Part shown: positions 1 to 6,487 of the stretch, one piece after another
How the letters are laid out: every line of letters begins with the position of its first letter
Position numbering within the stretch: the stretch's first letter is position 1
Assembly: GCA_023397475.1 (NCBI GenBank)
Contig: JAEWUD010000021.1
Coordinates: 1-24,294, forward strand
Source: Bacillota bacterium
GTDB taxonomy: Bacteria > Bacillota > Clostridia > Saccharofermentanales > Saccharofermentanaceae
DNA: 24,294 nt
Reading direction: 5' to 3'
Notes under the pieces: generated by a model
Database searches by the model: none
Seen by the model: the letters and a program-made list of their open reading frames with translations, nothing else
Told to the model about the DNA's origin: nothing
Program-made: the position numbers and the translations under genes

Positions 1-1
1 A

Positions 2-34
2 GATATTGTTTATGTATTTGATAAGAACAAATAG
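2..34 (+). CDS. possible C-terminal tail of a gene cut by the left edge
   Basis: The second reading frame is open from the edge of the window and reads DIVYVFDKNK before a TAG at 32-34. It is followed 21 bases later by a terminator-like hairpin, which is what the 3' end of a rightward gene would look like. Ten residues are too few to identify a family, so this may equally be chance. Confidence 0.25.
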   Translation, partial: DIVYVFDKNK

Positions 35-55
35 GGGTTTAGCCTCTTAAACGGA

Positions 56-92
56 AAAAATGAGCCAAGCATAAACTGTTTGGTTCATTTTT
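56..92. terminator. bidirectional intrinsic terminator
   Basis: A 13-bp stem pairs bases 56-68 (AAAAATGAGCCAA) with 80-92 (TTGGTTCATTTTT), with one G-U pair and an 11-base loop. It ends in a T-run on the + strand and, by symmetry, on the - strand too. It could stop a rightward gene entering from the left edge and the leftward CPCC gene that ends at 209. Confidence 0.7.
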
Positions 93-208
93 ATGAAATA
101 TCAACTATTAATTGTGACACAGCCAAAAAAAATAATCGATTCCCATTACGACAAGAGCAATGATCCAGCGGCAGGCGCATTTCACGAGTCAACCTCAACT
201 CGAAGGGT

Positions 209-433
209 TCATTGCTCCCCCGGAAATTGATCTCTCAACCAAATGTATTGCGGATTCTCTGAAACGTACTTCATATATCGTTTCTGATACGCGTCCAAAG
301 GCAAGTCGTTTGATCCACCGCCCAGAAAATCATCATCATTCTCCCACCCGCAGAAATGACAGATCGCATAGTCCTTACTCTTTTCGAAAACACTCATCCC
401 GCAAACGGGACAAATCACCCCGGTATTCTCCAT
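209..433 (-). CDS. CPCC-type cysteine-rich small protein
   Basis: A 74-residue protein with an N-terminal CPVCG (residues 9-13) and a second CxxC in ICHFCGWENDD (about 25-35). This is the layout of the Cys_rich_CPCC family (CPCC...CPVCxWExD), small predicted zinc-binding proteins of unknown function that are often found near polymorphic toxin and immunity genes. Here the first pair is CPVC rather than CPCC. The rest is acidic and polar, ending WLRDQFPGEQ. The start is supported by a G-rich Shine-Dalgarno (AAGGGGGGG) seven bases upstream. It stands alone, divergent from the methyltransferase, and its transcript would run into the terminator at 56-92. The four Cys point to one zinc knuckle; no catalytic role is visible. 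Confidence 0.75.
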   Translation of the reverse strand: MENTGVICPVCGMSVFEKSKDYAICHFCGWENDDDFLGGGSNDLPLDAYQKRYMKYVSENPQYIWLRDQFPGEQ

Positions 434-587
434 ACAATCCCCCCCTTACCGCTACATTTAATGCGCGAAAATGACAACAAAAGCTACATAAAGCGGGATA
501 CGTATACGCCCCACAGATAACTATAATGTAAACAATCAACCGAATACAGGATGAACGCGCCGGAGCCTCTCGCTGTAAGGAGCACCT

Positions 588-1364
588 ATGAAGAAGTGGA
601 ATGCGGAACAATATCTCTTGTTCAAGAATGAGCGAACTCAGCCAGCATGGGATCTCGCGTCGCAGATCGATCTGGATCAGCCCGCTTCCATTCTCGATAT
701 CGGTTGCGGACCGGGAAATAGCACGGCCGTTCTGGCCCGGAGATATCCCGGGGCTGACATTCTTGGAATTGATAACTCAGAAGAGATGATTGCCGCAGCC
801 TCCGCAAATTATCCATACATAAGGTTTCAAACCTTTGACGCGGGAAAGGATCTGGCGCGGTTGGAGCAGACCTTCGATATTGTTTTCTCAAACGCGTGTA
901 TCCAATGGATTCCGAATCATGAGCGTCTCATCAAAGATCTGATGAGTCTCCTTAGGAGCGGTGGCGTTCTGGCGGTTCAGGTGCCGATGATCTGGGAGGA
1001 ACCGCTGCACAAGGAACTCAAGGCATTGGCCGCCTCCGAGAAGTGGTCGGGCCTGATGCATGTTGAAGAGTGTTTTCACCACCTTCGTTACGAAGAGTAT
1101 TACGATGTTCTCGCGGAGAATTCCGCGGATTTCCGTGCGTGGGAGACGGTGTACCTGCATCGGATGCCGTCGCACGAGGCCATTCTGGAATGGTATCGTG
1201 GCACGGGGATGCTACCCTACCTGAGCGCGCTGCCGGAGGAGAAGCGAACTGCTTTTGAAGAGGATTACCTTAACTGTCTTAAGACTATCTATGCTGTGCA
1301 GAAGAACGGCGAGATTCTTTTCCGGTTCCCGAGGTTCTTTTTTGTCGCGAAAAGTGTCGACTGA
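588..1364 (+). CDS. tam: trans-aconitate 2-methyltransferase
   Basis: A 258-residue class I SAM-dependent methyltransferase. Motif I is ILDIGCGPGNST (residues 35-46), the acidic motif II is LGIDNS (59-64), and the downstream motif is FDIVFSNACIQWIPNH (96-111). It matches Escherichia coli Tam along its length as I remember it: N-terminal WNAEQYLLF, then LAVQVP, then the C-terminal MPSHEAILEWYRGTG and ILFRFPRFFFVAK. Tam methylates trans-aconitate, a by-product that inhibits aconitase, to its monomethyl ester in the cytoplasm. The length is normal for the family. The start has a good Shine-Dalgarno (AAGGAG at 577-582). It is monocistronic. A TATAAT at 522-527 is a possible -10, but I see no good -35. 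The precise substrate in this organism is inferred from the family. Confidence 0.88.
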   Translation: MKKWNAEQYLLFKNERTQPAWDLASQIDLDQPASILDIGCGPGNSTAVLARRYPGADILGIDNSEEMIAAASANYPYIRFQTFDAGKDLARLEQTFDIVFSNACIQWIPNHERLIKDLMSLLRSGGVLAVQVPMIWEEPLHKELKALAASEKWSGLMHVEECFHHLRYEEYYDVLAENSADFRAWETVYLHRMPSHEAILEWYRGTGMLPYLSALPEEKRTAFEEDYLNCLKTIYAVQKNGEILFRFPRFFFVAKSVD

Positions 1365-1456
1365 TTTCGTATGGTTGTAAGCAATCCTTATCGAGGCCAT
1401 GGAGAACAGCTGGTGTTCACATTGCTGGTGTCTCCCGTAGCCTAATCATCTACTTC

Positions 1457-1822
1457 TTAAATGAATCCACTCGGTTTAGCGTTTTGAGAAGAAGTACTTC
1501 TGCCGATCGTTCCATCCGTCATCACCGACCCCTCCCGAGGCTCATCAAAATTCTGCGAGTCGTGCGAACGTGAATCACTGATCTCGATAAACTCGAGCGC
1601 GGTTTCATCAAATTTCCAATGCGGTACATGAAACCACAGATTCATATATTGCTCATAATCCACGTTCTTTGCTTGGTAAGCGAGCTTCGGCGGCCCCCGC
1701 ATATCTGACTCATAAATATCCAGACCGACGATATCCGAGCTGTAACTCAGCGCTTTCTGCAAGATATTGTCCGGTATCTCCGCGGGCAGCGTGCCCTTGA
1801 TCCAGCTTGGGTCGATAATCAT
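1457..1822 (-). CDS. hypothetical protein, 121 aa
   Basis: I do not recognise this protein. It starts MIIDPSWIKGTLPAEIP, has no signal peptide or membrane segment, contains an aromatic stretch (YEQYMNLWFHVPHWKF, about residues 56-71) and ends in a polar, probably disordered tail rich in Ser, Asp and Gly. It is a credible gene because a strong Shine-Dalgarno (CAGGAGA) lies six bases before the ATG. That Shine-Dalgarno sits in a 26-base leader also found ahead of the membrane-protein gene that starts at 4918. It is monocistronic and convergent with the methyltransferase. A small immunity-type or regulatory protein would fit the size, but nothing in the sequence proves that. Confidence 0.6.
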   Translation of the reverse strand: MIIDPSWIKGTLPAEIPDNILQKALSYSSDIVGLDIYESDMRGPPKLAYQAKNVDYEQYMNLWFHVPHWKFDETALEFIEISDSRSHDSQNFDEPREGSVMTDGTIGRSTSSQNAKPSGFI

Positions 1823-1826
1823 CGTA

Positions 1827-1852
1827 TCTCCTGAAGCGAAAAGCTCCGCAAA
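1827..1852 (-). repeat. shared 26-bp leader with Shine-Dalgarno, copy 1
   Basis: On the + strand the core reads GCGAAAAGCTCCGCAAA, preceded by TCTCCTGA, which is the reverse complement of the ribosome binding site TCAGGAGA. The same 26 bases recur at 4924-4949 with one mismatch, also 4-5 bases ahead of a leftward start codon. The downstream proteins are unrelated. Confidence 0.8.
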
Positions 1853-1938
1853 GAGTTTGCCCAGAGGGCTTATGTCTTGTGTAGCTATTATACTTTGATT
1901 TTTTCAATACATCCATGGTTGTTAACTCTCGGCAATAA

Positions 1939-1954
1939 ATGCTGTAAATGGCAT
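1939..1954. promoter_or_regulatory. operator-like motif upstream of hipBA
   Basis: ATGCTGTAAATGGCAT is an imperfect palindrome about 36 bases upstream of the hipB -35 box. Its core TAAATGGC and flanking GC/AT are shared with the perfect palindrome at 3739-3756, just downstream of hipA. HipB proteins bind palindromes near their own promoter, so this is a candidate autoregulatory site. It lies upstream of rather than over the promoter, which weakens the case. Confidence 0.35.
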
Positions 1955-1989
1955 ATTAATAATTAGAAACAGAATCAATACGCATTATG

Positions 1990-2018
1990 TTGCACATTAA
2001 ATACGCTTGCGATATGAT
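1990..2018 (+). promoter_or_regulatory. sigma-70-type promoter of hipBA
   Basis: TTGCAC (1990-1995) and TATGAT (2013-2018) are separated by exactly 17 bases. Transcription would start near 2025, downstream of the in-frame ATG at 1987, so hipB must start at 2059. Confidence 0.65.
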
Positions 2019-2058
2019 AAGGATAACAGTAAATTCAACTTCGAATGAGGGTGAAGAA

Positions 2059-2409
2059 ATGGGTAAGTATTTGACGTCTCATCAAGCATTGACCGAACTT
2101 GCGGCAAGACTCAAGGCATACCGGATCGATTATCCCTTGACGCAGAAGGAATTGGCGAACAAATCGGGGGTTGCCCTTCGCAGTATCTTGCGTATGGAGA
2201 GCGGGGAAGATGTACAGCTTGGCAATCTAATCAAGGTGCTGATCGCGCTCGATCTGGATGCTAACCTCGCGATGCTCGTTCCGGATCCCAGGAAGAGGCC
2301 CTCGTTCTATGTGAAGGATGCGGCGGCCGGTCTGCCGAGGAGGCGGGTGAGGAGAAGGGATTTCCGAAATCCGAACAAGGAACTTCGATGGGGAGATGAG
2401 AACGAATGA
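2059..2409 (+). CDS. hipB: HipB-like XRE-family antitoxin/repressor
   Basis: A 116-residue DNA-binding protein with a helix-turn-helix of the Cro/C1 (XRE) type at about residues 12-70: LTQKELANKSGVALRSILRMESG is the recognition region, followed by GNLIKVLIALDLD. The basic C-terminus (RRRVRRRDFRNPNKE) may contact DNA or HipA. In HipBA modules HipB represses the operon and neutralises the HipA kinase. The start at 2059 is chosen because the promoter lies at 1990-2018 and a purine-rich GAGGGTG precedes the ATG; the in-frame ATG at 1987 is upstream of the promoter. It overlaps hipA by four bases (ATGA), so translation is coupled. The family call rests on the fold and on the hipA neighbour. Confidence 0.85.
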   Translation: MGKYLTSHQALTELAARLKAYRIDYPLTQKELANKSGVALRSILRMESGEDVQLGNLIKVLIALDLDANLAMLVPDPRKRPSFYVKDAAAGLPRRRVRRRDFRNPNKELRWGDENE

Positions 2410-3701
2410 TCAACGCGGCGACGGTCATACTGTGGGGGACGACGGTAGGGTATTTCTATCTCGAAGAAGGCGCGAGTTTCGTGTCCTTTGAATATGACAA
2501 GGATTTTCTTCGTATGGGCATCGAGGTATCGCCCCTGATGATGCCCTTGTCGAATCGCGTCTATACGTTTCCCGAATTGGCAGCTTCGTCTTTTCGAGGG
2601 GTTCCGGGCTTGCTGGCCGACTCTTTACCGGACAAGTTCGGGAATGCCGTGATCGATCAGTGGCTTGCAATGCAGGGGAGGACTCCGGAATCTTTTCAGG
2701 TCGTGGAGCGATTGTGTTATACCGGCAAACGCGGCATGGGCGCGTTGGAGTATCTGCCGGCGACCGATTTGGACGGATACGACAATGACAAGATTGACGT
2801 CGCGGGATTTGTGGCGTTTGCCTCGTCTGTTCTGGAGAACCGTGAGAACATCCGCCTATCAGCCCTGGATGATCTGACGTACAAGCAGCTGTTGCAGCTT
2901 GGGACCTCGGCCGGAGGCGCTCGGGCGAAGGCGATTATGGCCTATAACGAGAAGACAGGGGAACTGCGTTCGGGGCAGATTGATCTGGATCCGGGGTATG
3001 ATTACTGGCTGATGAAGATCGACGGAGTCTCGCGCAATGGAGACCATAGTCTGGAGGACGTTCCGGAATATACGCTGATCGAGTACGCGTATTATCAAAT
3101 GGCTGTGCGGGCGGGAATTACGATAAGCGCCTGTAAACTTCTGGAAGAAAATGGGCGGAAACATTTCATGACGAAGAGATTCGATCGGGTAAATGGCAAG
3201 AAGCTCCATATGCAGTCCCTGGGGGCGATCACGCATATTGACTACAATCAGCCGGGCCTGTGTAGCTATGAGATGGCAGCGATTACGGCGCGACAACTGG
3301 GCCTTCCGAGTAGTGACATCGAACAGTTCTTCCGAAGAATGGTTTTCAATGTTCTCGCGGTGAATCAGGATGATCACGTCAAGAACATCTCTTTTCTGAT
3401 GGATCGGAAAGGGATCTGGTCATTGTCGCCGGCCTACGACATAACATTCGCCTGTGATGCAGGAAACAAGTGGCTTCAGGCGCATCAGATGACAATCAAC
3501 GGGAAGAAGGCAAATATCCTGCCAGAAGATCTGCTAGCCTGCGGTCAAACGATGGACATGAAGCCGGCGAAGTGTAAGAAGATTATCGCGGAAGTTGAAG
3601 CGGCCGTTCGTGATTGGCCGTCTATAGCGCATTCCGTTGGAATCAGGGATAAGACGGTTCGATTGGTTCAAGTAGAAATGGAAAGAAGGCGTGGCAAGTA
3701 A
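2406..3701 (+). CDS. hipA: HipA-family serine/threonine kinase toxin
   Basis: A 431-residue HipA-type kinase. The N-terminal subdomain (about residues 5-118, containing FRGVPGLLADSLPDKFG) matches the HipA N1/Couple_hipA region, and the C-terminal kinase core runs from about 160 to 400. Visible motifs are the Gly-rich loop GTSAGGARAKAI (166-177), the catalytic NQDDHVKN (320-327) and the metal-binding SPAYDIT (341-347). The spacing D322...N327...D345 equals that of E. coli HipA D309...N314...D332, so the kinase should be active. HipA of E. coli phosphorylates glutamyl-tRNA synthetase and causes persistence; the target here is unknown. Length and domain order are normal, with no frameshift. It is expressed from the hipB promoter with a four-base overlap. 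Confidence 0.92.
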   Translation: MINAATVILWGTTVGYFYLEEGASFVSFEYDKDFLRMGIEVSPLMMPLSNRVYTFPELAASSFRGVPGLLADSLPDKFGNAVIDQWLAMQGRTPESFQVVERLCYTGKRGMGALEYLPATDLDGYDNDKIDVAGFVAFASSVLENRENIRLSALDDLTYKQLLQLGTSAGGARAKAIMAYNEKTGELRSGQIDLDPGYDYWLMKIDGVSRNGDHSLEDVPEYTLIEYAYYQMAVRAGITISACKLLEENGRKHFMTKRFDRVNGKKLHMQSLGAITHIDYNQPGLCSYEMAAITARQLGLPSSDIEQFFRRMVFNVLAVNQDDHVKNISFLMDRKGIWSLSPAYDITFACDAGNKWLQAHQMTINGKKANILPEDLLACGQTMDMKPAKCKKIIAEVEAAVRDWPSIAHSVGIRDKTVRLVQVEMERRRGK

Positions 3702-3738
3702 GGGCAGAGAAGTCGAGAATTCCGTAAAATTTGGAATA

Positions 3739-3756
3739 TACGCCATAAATGGCGTA
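3739..3756. promoter_or_regulatory. perfect palindrome after hipA, operator-like
   Basis: TACGCCATAAATGGCGTA is a perfect 8-bp inverted repeat around AA. It has no T-run (followed by ATAATATTAG), so it is a poor terminator. It shares the TAAATGGC core with 1939-1954, so the same protein, possibly HipB, might bind both ends of the operon. Confidence 0.4.
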
Positions 3757-3820
3757 ATAATATTAGAATACGAATATAATAGGCAATATATTGCGTGTTG
3801 CTTCGAAAAGTATCGCCCGC

Positions 3821-4918
3821 CTACTCATTCACCGACTTCGCCGGAAAAAAGCTCAATCCTGCGCCCTTATTCTTTTTCGGTCTTTGGTCGTTGACACGCA
3901 CGAGAAATCCGGGTTCGTTTTCGGTTACAGCCTTATAGATTTGCTTGCCGACTCTTTCGTTTATCATCATACCGGAAGGCGTTCTCGCTTGAAGAAAGTA
4001 ATCGGATTTTCGACCGCCAATCGGAGAATTCTTGGAGACGACGACAGCGTCCAGGATTTGATAATCACCGCTTACGATTTGTTTCGTTTCCTTGGAGGCA
4101 GCGAGCTGGAGCCTAACCAAAAAAATTTCTACTCCGACACCCCCCAAGGCATATGGCCAAAATTTATCGAAGGTCGACTGACCGGTGAGGACCAAGACCA
4201 GCATCGCGATGAGAAGAAAAGGTAGTAAAGCCAATCCGACTATATTGATCGGTCGGTTGGCGCTACAGATTTTGCGCATCCAGGCGGCGATTCTCTCTTT
4301 TTCGGAGACATTCGGCGTTCTCCATGCGCTGTTAGGCGATTGATTTGTCAAGCTCTCGGCCGGCCCGACTGATTCGTTTATCGGAATAAATTCGGACGGT
4401 TTCGCTTTATGAGAACCGGCGTTCTTGCCATATCGAAGAAGGAATCCAGGTTTGTTAGAAGTTATGGTCTTGGAAGCGTTCTCGCTTATTTCGACGTCCA
4501 GCAGCTCGTCAGATGAAGTCATCACCTGCACGAGAAATTTGCCGGAAGGTTTAAGAAGCGTGGTGATTGCGACCGAGTCTATGATCTGATACTCCCCACG
4601 ACGAATTTGACGCAACCGGTACACGCCGCTCACAATGAACATTATTTGGATTGTAAAAAGAAGCTCTACGAGCGCTGCAGTCAGAAACAGTATAGATCCC
4701 CATATGCCGGTCATCGACAGAACGATCAAAAAGATCGGCACAACGAGAGAAACCCCTAAGAAATAAAGGAGCGGTCGCCCGGCTCGAAGGACTTCGCGCT
4801 TCCACGCAAGGATTAGCTCCGCCTCAGAAGCGGTCGGAGCTCTCCAATCTCTGTTCGCATCCTTCTCGAATAGGCTCTTGTCTCTCGTTGGATCTTCGAG
4901 ATTCGAATTGTTATGCAT
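3821..4918 (-). CDS. membrane protein with two tandem WRxP/2TM/RGE domains
   Basis: A 365-residue protein made of an internal duplication. Each half starts with a W-R-x-P-x-x-SE motif (WRAPTASEAE at about 25-34; WRTPNVSEKE at about 200-209), then an AW(K/M)R helix, two hydrophobic segments (halves at about 50-95 and 225-275), a (R/S)G(E/D)YQI(I/L)D(A/S)V motif, and a short beta-rich end with GFL(L/V)R. This gives four predicted membrane helices. A single copy of the same domain makes up the proteins at 15360-15881 and 17684-18196. I know no name or function for it. The start at 4918 is chosen for its Shine-Dalgarno (TCAGGAGA); an ATG at 5005 would place the palindrome at 4980-4994 inside the gene. 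No signal peptide is evident. Confidence 0.7.
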   Translation of the reverse strand: MHNNSNLEDPTRDKSLFEKDANRDWRAPTASEAELILAWKREVLRAGRPLLYFLGVSLVVPIFLIVLSMTGIWGSILFLTAALVELLFTIQIMFIVSGVYRLRQIRRGEYQIIDSVAITTLLKPSGKFLVQVMTSSDELLDVEISENASKTITSNKPGFLLRYGKNAGSHKAKPSEFIPINESVGPAESLTNQSPNSAWRTPNVSEKERIAAWMRKICSANRPINIVGLALLPFLLIAMLVLVLTGQSTFDKFWPYALGGVGVEIFLVRLQLAASKETKQIVSGDYQILDAVVVSKNSPIGGRKSDYFLQARTPSGMMINERVGKQIYKAVTENEPGFLVRVNDQRPKKNKGAGLSFFPAKSVNE

Positions 4919-4923
4919 TGTTG

Positions 4924-4949
4924 TCTCCTGACGCGAAAAGCTCCGCAAA
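4924..4949 (-). repeat. shared 26-bp leader with Shine-Dalgarno, copy 2
   Basis: This copy matches 1827-1852 at 25 of 26 positions and carries the ribosome binding site of the leftward gene starting at 4918. Similarity stops within about five bases on either side. Confidence 0.8.
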
Positions 4950-4979
4950 TGTACTGTATAAGATTCGCCCTCACAGGCT

Positions 4980-4994
4980 TGTATACAGTATACA
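4980..4994. promoter_or_regulatory. TGTATACAGTATACA palindrome, candidate operator
   Basis: A 7-bp perfect inverted repeat around a single central base, about 62 bases upstream of the start at 4918. On the - strand it contains TATACT, a possible -10, so a bound protein would block transcription. A related half-element (GTACTGTATA) lies at 4951-4960. I see no good -35. Confidence 0.35.
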
Positions 4995-5140
4995 TAAGAA
5001 GTCATATCTGGCGCACGAACAAAACCAAATGAACCAATCCTAAATAGTAAAAAATAAATTAAGTTAATAATTTGTTTTTATTCATCAAAATGAATGAGTA
5101 TATAATTAAGGAATAGAAGTATTGAGGAGCCACAAGACCG

Positions 5141-5203
5141 ATGACGCATGGATTCGCAAGGGAAGGAGCGGGTCCGAAGTGCGCCAGATCATCTGATTTG
5201 TGA
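5141..5203 (+). CDS. candidate 20-aa leader peptide
   Basis: ATG at 5141 follows a GAGGAG (5124-5129) by 11 bases and opens a 20-codon frame (MTHGFAREGAGPKCARSSDL) that stops at 5203. Its TGA runs directly into the AAAGGAG Shine-Dalgarno of the next gene, so a ribosome finishing the leader would sit on that site. A TATAAT at 5101-5106 and an ATTCAT/ATGAAT inverted repeat at 5080-5095 are upstream. It may be an upstream ORF that tunes the gene at 5218, or simply chance. Confidence 0.3.
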   Translation: MTHGFAREGAGPKCARSSDL

Positions 5204-5217
5204 AAGGAGATACGATC

Positions 5218-5739
5218 ATGTCAACGGAAATGATTATGCACCCCACGGCGGAAGAACACGCGAAGCGTTTCAAGGAGACTCACACGGGGAAGGGCTTGTC
5301 AGACCAACAAATCGAAGACATCTGCACGGCCATTCGCGGCGCGAAAAGAGTCGGCGCAGGAGTTGGCGAAGAGGTAGCACCCTATTACAAGGCCAACCTC
5401 ATCAGCGCTCTATTCTACATCAACGTGATGATCAACTGCTTCACGGACACCCCGCCTCGTTTCAAGAAGTCCTTTGTCGGACATTGCGGCGGCCTCGCCA
5501 TTCCCGGCGACTCCTTCTTCCAGTCTGCCGAGCTTCATACCTGCGACCCATACACCTTCGAAGACATTTACAATAACCAGTCCGCGATCGAAGTCGACGC
5601 GGAGTCCATCACATGCTTCATCCGTTTCTTCGACAAGCACAGCAATCTGCTCGGATGGTTGTGGGGCGCCGGTGCCGGCTCCGTGATCGGAGTCATGGGT
5701 GGCAAAGGCGAATGGAAGGACGGATTACTGGACGAGTAA
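5218..5739 (+). CDS. 173-aa protein, possibly Vap-like beta-barrel
   Basis: A cytoplasmic-looking 173-residue protein with no signal peptide. The first ~60 residues are helical and charged (AEEHAKRFKETHTGKGLSDQ). The C-terminal ~100 residues are beta-rich and Gly-rich: GGLAIPGDSFFQSAELHT, then IEVDAESITCFIRFFDKHSN, then LLGWLWGAGAG and GVMGGKGEW near the end. That order (a PG-x-SF turn, NxLG, then a V-G-x-G-G-x-G-x-W end) reminds me of the core of the Rhodococcus equi virulence-associated (Vap) family, which has relatives in other bacteria; this is recall without alignment. The start at 5218 has an excellent AAAGGAG nine bases upstream. A candidate leader peptide precedes it and a clean terminator follows at 5773-5805. 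It is monocistronic. Confidence 0.65.
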   Translation: MSTEMIMHPTAEEHAKRFKETHTGKGLSDQQIEDICTAIRGAKRVGAGVGEEVAPYYKANLISALFYINVMINCFTDTPPRFKKSFVGHCGGLAIPGDSFFQSAELHTCDPYTFEDIYNNQSAIEVDAESITCFIRFFDKHSNLLGWLWGAGAGSVIGVMGGKGEWKDGLLDE

Positions 5740-5772
5740 TCTGTAAGTTCGCGACAATTCCCATCCCTCCAG

Positions 5773-5805
5773 GAGCTGTCTGTTCTCGTAACAGGCAGCT
5801 CTTTT
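5773..5805 (+). terminator. intrinsic terminator
   Basis: A 12-bp stem pairs 5773-5784 (GAGCTGTCTGTT) with 5790-5801 (AACAGGCAGCTC), with one G-U pair and a five-base loop, followed by TTTT. It lies 34 bases after the stop of the 173-aa gene. Confidence 0.85.
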
Positions 5806-5845
5806 CTCGCGAAAAGAATCGAGACTCGAGATCAACGCCGCTCTA

Positions 5846-5950
5846 TCAGTGAAACTCACGTCGGTGCTCCGCCCGTTTCTCCATGTCAAGAAAAATGTCA
5901 TCCACCAATTCGTCCATAGGAACATCGCACCCACATTGATCACATAACAT
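5846..5950 (-). CDS. possible 34-aa Cys-rich peptide
   Basis: A short frame, MLCDQCGCDVPMDELVDD and on to HRREFH, with CxxCxC near the N-terminus and a good Shine-Dalgarno (GGAAGG, five bases before ATG). It follows the leftward 148-aa gene and might be the last gene of that operon. The frame continues upstream to an ATG at 6046 that overlaps the end of that gene, giving a 67-residue alternative with a Lys/Arg-rich N-terminus. I cannot assign a family, and it could be the tail of a decayed gene. Confidence 0.3.
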   Translation of the reverse strand: MLCDQCGCDVPMDELVDDIFLDMEKRAEHRREFH

Positions 5951-6032
5951 AGAGACCTTCCATTTCGAGCGAAGGCGCCAACTGCGATAAGACCTTTTTC
6001 GTTGAGAATAACATAATAGAATAGCGAAAATC

Positions 6033-6479
6033 TTATCCAGCCTCATTATAGAAACCAAACGCCGACTCGTAAAGAGACCGGGATTGCGCCTCGTCACCCC
6101 AGGACAAGGGATCATCCGCATAGCTCAGAGCCCAGAAGGGTTGCTTATCGTTGATGTATCCGGGGAGTATATTCCAGATGGCATAGCACTTCTCTCCGAA
6201 TGCCTCGATGGAGAACCGATTGGACTCGTACACTCTTCGCAAATTCGCGAAAAGCACCTTACCGAATTGATCAAGATCTGTAAGAGTCGCTTCGTACGTA
6301 AAGTAATGGTACAAAATGGCAAACGTGTTCTTACAGTTATTGGAACACGACTCCAACTTCAGCAGAAGCTCGCTGCTGGTCACATCGTTCAGAAAGACCT
6401 CATTCAGAGCAACATTGTATTGCTCCTCTGAACACAGATTCATGGACCAAAGAAGTGCCAACGCGTATAGACCTTCCAT
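6033..6479 (-). CDS. hypothetical 148-aa alpha-helical protein
   Basis: The protein is mostly alpha-helical and acidic, with aromatic residues, and has no signal peptide. It starts MEGLYALALLWSMNLCSEEQ, and its most distinctive stretch is near the end (WALSYADDPLSWGDEAQSRS, about residues 116-135). I have the impression that this block is conserved in unnamed Firmicutes proteins but know no function. The start at 6479 is chosen because it begins nine bases after the hydrolase stop with a Shine-Dalgarno-like GTGAGGG in that gap. Longer readings of the frame would overlap the hydrolase for ~330 bases and have composition typical of an out-of-frame shadow. It is thus the second gene of the hydrolase operon. 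An immunity-type role is possible but unproven. Confidence 0.6.
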   Translation of the reverse strand: MEGLYALALLWSMNLCSEEQYNVALNEVFLNDVTSSELLLKLESCSNNCKNTFAILYHYFTYEATLTDLDQFGKVLFANLRRVYESNRFSIEAFGEKCYAIWNILPGYINDKQPFWALSYADDPLSWGDEAQSRSLYESAFGFYNEAG

Positions 6480-6487
6480 CACTACCC

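Noticed and set aside
1987..2058. Upstream start for hipB at 1987
   Set aside because: It lies before the -35 box of the promoter at 1990-2018, so it would not be transcribed.
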